NCBI RefSeq assembly: GCF_037975245.1
Contig: NC_092567.1
Location: 10,509,376 to 10,573,375 of the forward strand
Reading direction: 5' to 3'
From: Apostichopus japonicus
Taxonomy: Eukaryota > Echinodermata > Holothuroidea > Aspidochirotida > Stichopodidae
Length of the DNA stretch: 64,000 nucleotides
The notes beneath the pieces were generated by a model. The model was not told the DNA's origin. It did no database searches and saw nothing but the letters and a program-made list of their open reading frames with translations. This document shows, one piece after another, positions 55,628 to 64,000 of this stretch (the stretch's first letter is position 1; every line of letters begins with the position of its first letter). The position numbers were made by a program, and so were the translations under genes.

Positions 55628-55986
55628 GTAAAATATATTAGTCTTCCTCACTTCAGCAAGTAATATTATTTGGGGGGAGGGGGGTAAGCAGTGGGGGGGG
55701 GGGTGTTGGAGTGATAGCAGTAATTTGCAGTAATTTAAAAAGTGGTAGGGGGGTGCTCCTTTTCTGAAAGTCATCAGTCATGCCAATTGAGATAAAACAT
55801 AATGCATGTACTAGTTTGGAATCGGGTTTGGATTTCGAGAACTATTCCTTTTTTTAAATTTTTTTGTTGTTTTTGTAATGATCAGCAGACTTATTCTTAG
55901 TACATTTAACAATAAAAAAGGAACACTTAATTGAACTTGTTATGTGTTTTGAAGCTTATAAATGTCCATGTTTCAGAATAAATATT

Positions 55987-56035
<49 letters not shown>

Positions 56036-57111
56036 TTATATATATACACGTATACATTCATATCCTCCACTTTCTCCTTCTTTCTTTTATTCCAAGGCTA
56101 TCTTTAAGTTTTGCTGCTTATTATGTATAGACTACATATATACCTTTATCTTTAATATTTGACCCATCAGCCCGAGGCACGTTAAAGCTAAAATAATTGT
56201 AGATATCGCTTAACAAACATTAAAATCGCTGGGCTATAATTAATTGTCATAAGAGTGTGTAGTTCCATTACCAACATGTCCGAACATGTTGGTCAGCTGA
56301 GAATATAACCCTTTGTATTGTGGCACAAACTTTTACAGCAAACTTTGACCCATTCCATAAAAGTAGGCATCTCTATCAGCGATGTAGACTTTTCCTCTCC
56401 AGCCTAATGGTAAATTTTGTAACAAAATAGCACAGAAAGCAAAAAACTCAATGCAGTTTATAAATACTGTTCATATATTTCACATACATAGAAAGGCTGG
56501 GCATGCATGTGTGAGAAAAAATATTATGAAAGACCAAATATACTATATTGTAGTACTACATGTAATGAAAGGCCAATGCAACTTCCAACAACAAATTGAT
56601 AAGAACTCTTAGAAAAAAGAAAGAAACAAGTAATTAAAAGAGCGAGGTAACAAATGGTAAAGTATGTTTAAGAAATAAGAGGTTTCCATGGAATGTGTCT
56701 TCGTAGAGTCAAGGTGAAATCTTCAGCTGTGTAGAATACTAAGTACTGATAAAAGTTCTTAATTTAGGTTCTTTGTGTGTAGACATTTATATGATTTTTG
56801 TTATATTAACCTATGGAGATGGTCATCTTAGAAAAATAAACAACTGTTTGAAAGAAGTGAAGGGTGGGTGAGTGAAGCAGTGAAAAACTGTTTTGGATTA
56901 AAGTCTTCTCAGTATATAAAAAAATATGTGATATAAAAATAAGATTATTTTGGAATGACAGTTTTTGATGGCATAACAAATGAACGATAAAGAAGTGAAA
57001 AAATAGTGTGATTAATGGCAAGTATAAAAACATATATGTAAATAAATAGAAAAATGTGAAGAAGAAAAATTGAATACCGGCAAGAATAGCTAACAAAGAT
57101 AAATGAAAACA
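55628..57111. other. Shared 3' region between the two convergent transposon genes
   Basis: Non-coding. An AATAAA at 55911-55916 is a plausible poly(A) signal for the transposase. A G11 tract (55693-55703) and an AT microsatellite (55986-56046) lie here. I see no further coding exon. Confidence 0.6.
55986..56046. repeat. (AT)n microsatellite
   Basis: About 60 bases of alternating AT with ATAC/ATTT interruptions, between the two convergent genes of the transposon. Confidence 0.92.
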
Positions 57112-58877
57112 TTAAAGCAATCTACCTGGAATGTACCCAACATAGTTATCGTGCGGGTCAGGAAAAGTGGATCTGATCCGCCAGACAACACAACTGGGAA
57201 CTGCTCTCCTATTTATGTTGCCAAGGCGACCATAATGCCACAGTACAAATTGTCTGTATGCAGCATGTCTATTGGCTTTGTTGGGCTCTTCTCCTCTGTT
57301 ACCACCACAGATGGCTCTTCTTAGTTCTCGGGCAACACCAAGGACCAAAGGGTCAATCACCACAGTATCAATTTCCTGGAAAATATGACATTGAAATTGT
57401 AGAAAGTTATGTCCAATTATTAAAACACCCATTATAGTCTTTCAGTTCTTGTCACTGACGCCATATGCTATAAACTTCTGAAACTGATTGCTGAAAATAA
57501 CACTTTAGTCATGGAAGGTTATGTCATAACAACATATTTTGTTTTCTTGAGTTGTATAAGAAATTTACTTTCTCTATGCTGTCATCACTGAGTACTATTG
57601 CTAGCCACAAAGCAAATTTTGGGTTCCAGATAAAACATTAAGAAAACAGTACTGACCGGTCTAAGAGAGAGACAGTTGTCACCTGTCCCTAGACAGCACA
57701 CCCGTTCCTCTACTGTTGGCATTTCTCTGCACCTCTCACAAGTGCACCAGCCAGGTGAGTCTGGGATTGTCATACGCTGTGGGTGCTGCTGACGTTCCCA
57801 AATATCAAAAAAGAGAGCAGGGTAGCTGTTCATCAACTGCAGAACGAGCTCTCGCAGCTGTTCAGAGTCCACTCTGTTTATCATTTCCTGAAAGAGGCCA
57901 CAAACGTTATGTTGCATTTCAAATGTAATACCCAAAATAACCTTATGACAAAAACTGTAGGCTTATGTTTTTTATGTTCCCATCCTCTCTCAACCACCCC
58001 TCCCCCTCCTTCCATGATAAATTATCAGTGACAATTTTACCGTCATGGGCATTTGTCATATTGGTTCACATAGAAAGATGCTCATAACTCGAAAAGTTAA
58101 TTTCATAGAAGTTAAGAAATAGTATTGGTACCCTTTCCACACCAAACTATTTTTTTTTCACACCCAGAGACTCCGGTGTTTGAGTACATGTTCTTGAGAG
58201 GATTTGTAATGAAAGCAAAGAAACATAGTAAATGAGAATATAGCCACTTTATGTACCCTGATATTTTCTGTCCTCTCCTGCTGTTGATTAGCAACTTGCT
58301 GTCTTGCTGCAGCTGCTGTCAACCGAGGCGTACCTGCACCTCTTCCACCACGGCCCCTTCCTCCACGGCCTGTACCCCTCCTTCCCCTTCTCCCAGATGT
58401 CCTCCTTGATGGTGTTTCTGGTGAATCACCTAAGGACTGCTACATTATGAAAGAAGGAAATAAGATAGTTATTTACTTTCCAACTGATAGTGTTTGTTTT
58501 TCTTTTAGAGATAACCTTTGGAGCATATTAGCTTCTGATCCATCATAATTCATGGGTCAAACTGACATTCCTGAAGCCTAGCTAACATTAAATCTAACTA
58601 CTCACTGCACTAGACGACATTCATTTTAACTAAGCAAATATTCGCACACGTCACTACACTACGTGAAGTTCGTCGTGATATGGGTTTGTTGTTAGGCCTA
58701 AAGTTACCCTAACATCGGCACAGTACAGTAGTTTGGTCACACATGTGTATAGGCATAGTCTAGTGTATACCGCGATCTAGCGATCGCGGGAAACGGAGAG
58801 TACATCTGCAAAGATGAAGAATTTTCCGACAGTGTTGGTAAATGATAGGAACTTACATTGGTATTTCTTGTTTCCAT
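57112..58877 (-). CDS. Stand-alone P2X7 ballast-domain protein carried by the transposon
   Basis: Minus-strand exons: 58877-58857 (METRNTN), 58436-58257, 57887-57657 and 57375-57112. All junctions are GT/AG in phase 0; the product is 231 residues. The exon 2 acceptor is TAGCAG, so 58439 is an alternative start that adds one Gln. Seen: an RGG/RGRG-rich basic segment (about 20-45), a Gln-rich linker (about 50-65), then DSEQLRELVLQLMNSYPALF, PGWCTCERCREMP, VCCLGTGDNC, AICGG, RHAAYRQFVLWHYG and PSCVVWRIRSTFP, ending GYIPGRLL. The order WC-x-C-x-x-C, CC, C, C and the W-x-x-G...PSC-x-W-R-I-R tail is the dinuclear-zinc, GDP-binding ballast domain of vertebrate P2X7. There is no transmembrane helix and no P2X ectodomain, so it is not an ion channel. 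Probably soluble, possibly nucleic-acid binding through the RGG segment (inference). Confidence 0.88.
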
Positions 58878-59301
58878 GCTAAGTGTGAGCAAATTTCTTC
58901 TTGCGAAATTCTTCTTTTGCAGCAGCGAATATCAGCACAGTCTTTGCGAGATGGACAAGCCTGGTAACGATGTAGATGTATAGGCTGAAGTAACGTTATG
59001 TAACCTGCCTACACTATCTGTCGCTTCGCGATGCATTGCAATCAGCTGATCATTGTTTATTATTTACCACGTTATGCAATAACGTTCATCGTGTTTGAAT
59101 ATTCATATATAGGCGGGGTTTACTGAGATCCTAACGGAAAAGACCTTCGAGAAAAACAACGTTGAAAATTCTAAATTTTGCGACTTTTATTCCACGATTT
59201 GAAGTTAGAGTTGAATAGATAAGCTTATTATGTATGTCGTTATGGCATGGTGGGGTCAATGAGGTTGAGAAAATCATGGGAAAATGACGCAAAGTGCTGC
59301 T
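58878..59301 (-). promoter_or_regulatory. Right subterminal region, presumed promoter of the ballast gene
   Basis: 424 bases between the ballast start codon and the right terminus. Much of the outer ~250 bases is conserved in the internal derivative. That fits transposase-binding subterminal sequence, with the gene's promoter embedded in or next to it. No TATA box was identified; the promoter role is inference from position. Confidence 0.4.
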
Positions 59302-59305
59302 TTAA
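59302..59305. repeat. TTAA target-site duplication, right
   Basis: TTAA directly after the ...GCTGCT terminus, partner of 49405-49408. Confidence 0.85.
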
Positions 59306-60331
59306 ATTCACGGAGATGAAAGCACCACTGTAGCGTAACTTAAACATACCTCTACAACCTTTCCTTCTTTTGTTCTCGAAATGTATTGGAAAATTATATT
59401 TAATTCTCAGCACTGCATGAGTATGCCATTGTTTGTTATTCTAATTACTACTTTCAGCAACTTAAAATAATGCCTTCTAACCATGTTTGGTTTAAATCTT
59501 AAAACATGGCTACTATAATAGGTGGTTATTGTTTATAGTAGACGAAAAGCTCATACATTATGGATTTTTTGCATGCATTAATTTATAGTGCATATTTGTC
59601 CATTTTTTTTTAAATGTTAGTGTATTACTTAAAATTTGTTTATATTTTAACTCCAATTTACATATTCAAAATGAAAATTTAGTTCCGTGGTGATCAAATT
59701 GCTAATATGTATTTGGTGTACTTTGAAATTTGAAGAACATAATTAATTGTATTGTTTAGTCGGTTAAAACAAATTACCATACCATTTGAAATCCTTTATT
59801 CCAAAATATTATTGTTGCATATGCGAAATGAAAGCTCATATTTAGGAAGCAATATTCTCTAATGTGCATGTTATTACGTGAGATGTTAGTACTTCACCAA
59901 GGCACATATAAGCTTGACATGCACCGCGCGTGCTAACTCGGCATATATACACTTGTCCAATAACTAAAGTATGGCAGGTTTGTGCGCACTATACGTATAC
60001 ACTGTTAGGGTACGTAAGTACATTATAGTGGCGTCAACAAGCTTATACAATACGTTTGTCAACATTGGTTAATTGCATGGAAGTTTCAGTATATTTCAGT
60101 GTGCGGGAAATGAGATATGCAACTCCGCGGATTGCCCTGGTTTATTTGTAGTGAATATCATTGTTAAATATTTACCAAAAAATAACAGTGTGTGTCGCTC
60201 AGTACAGACTAGTTTGTAGCTTTAAGGTTACGACCAAGCCGGTTCAGTTACATGATCTGAAATGTCTCAATCGTAGCTGCGTAACTGTAGAGAGCTCACT
60301 TTGATAGAGGGTTTGTGTATGATCCAAATAT
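59306..60331. other. Intergenic, nothing recognised
   Basis: A/T-rich unique sequence. No exon or repeat boundary seen. Confidence 0.6.
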
Positions 60332-60623
60332 CAAATAGCCATAGGCGTAGGAGCCTCATTTGATTTGGGGGGGGGGGGGGGGAGGCTGTAACGACTTGCT
60401 TGTAACGATTTTTCGCGCGCTCCGCGCGCGTTCCACATGTTAATGTGCATATCATATAGGCATTCATTGGTTATTACATCACCTGCCAATAACATAAAAT
60501 CATTTTCCGTGTTATTACCCTTCCATATTGGTTAGAATTATTGGGGAAGTTGTTACAACAATAATGATCATAATAATAATATAAGAAAAACACATTGCAA
60601 ATTCTTCTTCTTTCAGTAGGTGC

Positions 60624-61010
60624 CAGTAGCGGAGCTAGGGGTATTGGTCAGGGGGGAGAGAATGGTCTGTAGGGGCGCTTTTGACACTATCTAAGCGGAG
60701 CGCCACCACAGGTTAGCGCGGAGCGTACAGAAATTGTTTGAGTAAAGATACTCCCTAGATCGCCGGAAATTAACCTTTCCGGGCCTTGCTAATTTGCAGA
60801 TAAACGAAGAATAAATAGGTGTCATCGCTATTTGTCAGAAAATTGCACCAACAAATTGTGACAAATGTCAATAGGTATTTGAGAGCGCAATAAAAAAGTC
60901 AATAATCGCGAATAAGTAAAAAGTGCTAAAAAGCGGAAAAGGGTGCCAGCAGTCCGTTTGAGCCCGTCAGGGGGGCATCCGCCCCTCTGACTTTATGGAC
61001 GCTCCGTGGC
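60624..61010 (-). mobile_element. hAT-like MITE, CAGTGG-type, copy 2 (nested)
   Basis: Reverse-complement homologue of 3215-3582 over essentially its whole length, from CAGTAGCGGAGCTAGGGG on the left to GGACGCTCC on the right. It interrupts a GTAGGTGCC...AAAATTCTCAGC tandem unit of the host element 60340-61450, so it inserted after that element formed its array. The distal terminus is degraded. Confidence 0.75.
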
Positions 61011-61044
61011 GCAAAATTCTCAGCATATTGCCCAAATTTTCACA

Positions 61045-61405
61045 ATTCAAAAAAAAAAAAAACACACTGCCAATTATTATTCTTTCAGTAGGTGCCCGAA
61101 AAAATTCTCAGCATAAAAAATTGCCAGAATTTTCACCAATAAAATTGAAAAAAACACTGCAAATTATTATTCTTTCAGTAGGTCCCCGAAAATTTCTCAG
61201 CATATTGCCGAATTTTAACCCCCCCAAAAAATGAAAAACACATTGCAAATTATTCTTCTTCCAGTAGGTGCCCGAAAAATTCTCAGCAAATTGCCCGAAT
61301 TTTCACCCAAAAATTGGTAAACACATTGCAAATTATTATTCTATCAGTAGATGCCCGAAGAATTCTCAGCATATTGCCCGAATTTTCACCCCCCAAAAAA
61401 TTGGT
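61045..61405 (+). repeat. ~70-85 bp tandem units inside the hAT-like element
   Basis: Four consecutive units, each with ACACA(T/C)TG(C)CAAATTATT, TTTC(A/C)AGTAGGTGCCC and ATTCTCAGCATATTGCCCGA followed by TTTTCACC and an A-rich tail. A further half-unit at 60585-60623 lies before the nested insertion. Confidence 0.85.
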
Positions 61406-61458
61406 TGGGGGGGGGCTGCAGCCCCCAGCCCCCCGCCTCCTACGCCTATGCAAATAGC

Positions 61459-61816
61459 ATCAGCTAACAAAAAGTCATTTAATAATTGAACACTTTGAAT
61501 GATGAAAACATATTTTAAGTGATGTATATTGATAAATGAAACAGACGAATACTCGCAACCGAAGGTTTCATGATACTCAGATTGAAGTATAGAGGTTTCC
61601 TCTTATGAAGCTGTTTCACAGACTAACACCAATTATCACAGAAGAGGAAAGATGTCAATGACGTCATCTGTGATTTCGCAAATCAACGTTAGCGTCTATG
61701 AGCGTCCAGTGACTGATGAGGCCAACTGATGAGGCCAACGGTGGGATTTGAGGTAATGAATGCTGGAGGTTGACGGTCTGCTGTATTGCTCCCGATAGGG
61801 CAGTATATGTAGCTAA
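61459..61816. other. Spacer before the satellite
   Basis: Unique sequence; nothing recognised apart from the short duplication ACTGATGAGGCCA at about 61711-61738. Confidence 0.6.
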
Positions 61817-63637
61817 ATGGTTAGTATCTCATCGATGTAACGATGGTTAGTATCTCATCGATGCCATGATGGTTAGTATCTCATCGATGGTATCATGGTT
61901 AGTATCTCATCAATGCCATGATGGTTGGTATCTCATCGATGGTATGATGGTTAGCATCTCATCAATGCCATGATGGTTAGTATCTCATCAATGCCATGAT
62001 GGTTAGTATCTCATCGATGGTATGATGGTTAGTATCTCATCAATGCCATGATTGTTAGTATCTCATCGATGGTATGATGGTTAGTATCTCATCAATGCCA
62101 TGATGGTTAGTATCTCATCGATGGTATGATGGTTAGTATCTCATCAATGCCATGATGGTTAGTATCTCATCGATGGTATGATGGTTAGTATCTCATCAAT
62201 CCCATGATGGTTAGTATCTCACCAATGCCATGATGGTTAGTATCTCACCAATGCCATGATGGTTAGTGTCTCATCAATGCCATGATGGTTAGTATCTCAT
62301 CGATGGTATGATGGTTAGTATCTCATCGATGGTATCATGGTTAGTATCTCATCGATCCCATGATGGTTAGTATCTCATCAATGCCATGATGGTTAGTATC
62401 TCATCGACGCCATGATGGTTAGTATCTCATCGATGGTAGGATGGTTAGTATCTCATCAATGCCATGATGGTTAATATCTCATCGATGGTATGATGGTTAG
62501 TATCTCATCGATGCTATGATGGTTAATATCTCATCGATGGTATGATGGTTAGTATCTCATCGATGCTATGATGGTTAATATCTCATCGATGGTATGATGG
62601 TTAGTATCTCATCGATGGTATGATGGTTAATATCTCATCGATGGTATGATAGTTAGTATCTCATCAATGCCATGATTGTTAGTATCTCATCGATGGTATG
62701 ATGGCTAGTATCCCATCAATGCCATGATGGTTAGTATCTCATCGATGGTATGATGGTTAGTATCTCATCAATGCCATGATGGTTAGTATCTCATCGATGG
62801 TATGATGGTTAGTATCTCATCAATCCCATAATGGTTAGTATCTCAGCAATGCCATGATGGTTCGTATCTCACCAATGCCATGATTGTTGGTATCTCATCA
62901 ATGCCATGATGGTTAGTATCTCATCGATGGTATCATGGTTAGTATCTCATCAATGCCATAATGGTTAGTATCTCATCGATGGTATGATGGTTAGTATCTC
63001 ATCAATGCTATGATGGTTAGTATCTCATCGATGGTAGGATGGTTAGTATCTCATCAATGCCATGATGGTTAGTATCTCATCGATGGTATGATGGTTAGTA
63101 TCTCATCGATGCTATGATGGTTAATATCTCATCGATGCTATGAGGGTTAGTATATCATCGATGCTATGGTGGTGAGTATCTCATCGATGCTATGATGGTT
63201 AATATCTCATCAATGCCATGATGGTTAGTATCTCATCAATGCCATGATGGTTAGTATCTCATCAATGCCATGATGGTTAGTATCTCATCGATGGTATGAT
63301 GGTTAGTATCTCATCGATGTTATGATGGTAAGTATCTCATCTATGCTATGATGGTTAGTACCTCATCGGTGCCATGATGGTTAGTATCTCATCGATCCCA
63401 TGATGGTTAGTATCTCATCGATGTTATGATGGTTAGTATCTCATCTATGCTATGATGGTTAGTACCTCATCGGTGCCATGATGGTTAGTATCTCATCGAT
63501 GCTATGGTGGTTAGTATCTCATCGATGCTATGATGGTTAGTATCTCATCGATGCCATGATGGTTAGTATCTCATCGATGCTATGATGGTTGGTATGTCAT
63601 CGATACTATGAGGGTTAGTATCTCACCAGTGCCATAG
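61817..63637 (+). repeat. 26-bp satellite, ~70 copies, with 52-bp higher-order structure
   Basis: Unit ATGGTTAGTATCTCATCGAT plus a six-base variable end. Two main variants, CAATGCCATG and CGATGGTATG, alternate over long stretches (for example 61990-62200), giving a 52-bp higher-order period. A third variant (CGATGCTATG) dominates after about 63090. Stops occur in every frame, so it is non-coding. Confidence 0.97.
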
Positions 63638-64000
63638 CAAATAGGTGTGATGCTATTGTTACACACTTGCTGATGATTTTTTGTAGTTCTTACATATTTC
63701 CATTTACTTTTATGGGACGGCAAAATAATGTGTTTCTTTTACAATTTGAAATGCATCACGGACATTGACCTTATATGCACCTGCAACCTCTTTAGGTAAA
63801 CTAGACACGCGTCTCTTTCAAGGTCAAAACAATGAACTGGTATATAAGGAAAAACAAAGCAATTTGTTGTAAGTGGATGTGCAGCAATAACAGTAAAACT
63901 GTTCGGTACATCCCTCTGAATTAAGTGAAAGTTTCACCAGAATGTTGCTCAGCTGTTTATAAGATCATATAACAGAAATGGAAATGCTGGTTGTAATGTC
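63638..64000. other. Window edge, nothing recognised
   Basis: Unique sequence after the satellite; no feature seen. Confidence 0.6.

Larger units (their letters stand above)
49409..59301 (+). mobile_element. Complete 9.9-kb Kolobok-type DNA transposon with two convergent genes
   Basis: 9,893 bp bounded by TTAA on each side. The left end reads AGCAGCATTTTGAGTTG; the right end, reverse-complemented, reads AGCAGCACTTTGCGTC. The strict terminal inverted repeat is therefore short (about 12 bp with one mismatch), and the 5' purine pair (AG...CT) matches the Kolobok rule. It carries a 13-exon transposase on + (49860-55627) and a 4-exon P2X7-ballast-domain protein on - (58877-57112), both transcribed inward. 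The boundaries are independently confirmed by the 613-bp internal derivative at 51595-52207. That derivative ends with the same termini and shares several hundred bases with both subterminal regions. It is likely immobile alone because of the frameshift in the transposase. Confidence 0.9.
60340..61450 (+). mobile_element. hAT-like element, CATAGGCG family, with internal tandem units
   Basis: 1,111 bp. It starts CATAGGCGTAGGAG and ends CTCCTACGCCTATG, a perfect 14-bp inverted repeat. The octamer CAAATAGC flanks both sides (60332-60339 and 61451-61458), a perfect 8-bp target duplication. The interior has a G16 tract (60367-60382) and about five ~70-85 bp units with CATTGCAAATTATT, CTTTCAGTAGGTGCCCGA and CAGCATATTGCCCGA. 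A second element is inserted at 60624-61010. A truncated relative lies at 27815-28157 (-). Non-coding, so mobilised in trans if at all. Confidence 0.9.

Noticed and set aside
57112-58877. Annotation as a P2X purinoceptor channel
   Set aside because: Only the cytoplasmic ballast domain is present; no transmembrane helices or ligand-binding ectodomain exist in the locus.
49409-59301. piggyBac assignment from TTAA duplication
   Set aside because: The transposase motifs (GDGR-x-DSPG, TD-x-H, D-x-WH, HT-x-x-LE) and AG...CT termini fit Kolobok, not piggyBac.
61817-63637. CRISPR-like or repetitive protein-coding array
   Set aside because: Contiguous 26-bp units without spacers and with stops in all frames; it is a satellite.

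Overview
This is a eukaryotic, metazoan window. It is AT-rich, has long introns with canonical GT/AG junctions, dense transposon debris, large minisatellites and few coding exons. The protein families (a leucine-rich-repeat gene resembling invertebrate NLR-type LRRs, a Kolobok-type transposase, a stand-alone P2X7 'ballast' domain) and the repeat style suggest a marine deuterostome invertebrate, most likely an echinoderm and perhaps a sea cucumber. The species is inference; no marker gene settles it.

Layout. Positions 1-8795 hold no confident gene, only degenerate repeats and one hAT-like MITE (3215-3582). From 8796 to 36560 on the + strand I can assemble the last six coding exons of an LRR protein gene, with very long introns. 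Those introns are filled with mobile DNA: a solo LTR (9056-10168), two hAT elements of one family with perfect 8-bp target duplications (12412-12818 and 25453-26329), an ATGT microsatellite, several tandem repeats and a ~395-bp tandem-repeat element (32640-34401). Downstream lie a 34-bp minisatellite (38771-39890) and two MITEs (41462-42608 and 44329-45356).

The most interesting object is a complete 9.9-kb DNA transposon at 49409-59301, flanked by TTAA and bounded by AGCAGC...GCTGCT inverted ends. It carries a 13-exon Kolobok-type transposase on the + strand and, convergently on the - strand, a 4-exon gene for a soluble ~231-residue protein. That protein consists of an RGG-rich tail plus the zinc-binding cytoplasmic ballast domain otherwise known from the C-terminus of vertebrate P2X7 receptors. 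A 613-bp deletion derivative of the same family sits, inverted, inside transposase intron 2. The transposase frame is broken by one base in an A8 run.

The right end (59302-64000) holds another hAT-like element (60340-61450) with a MITE nested in it, then a 1.8-kb 26-bp satellite (61817-63637).

How the genes relate: the transposase presumably mobilises the element and the internal derivative. The ballast protein is a candidate accessory factor of the transposon. The LRR gene is an ordinary host gene whose introns act as a transposon landing zone.
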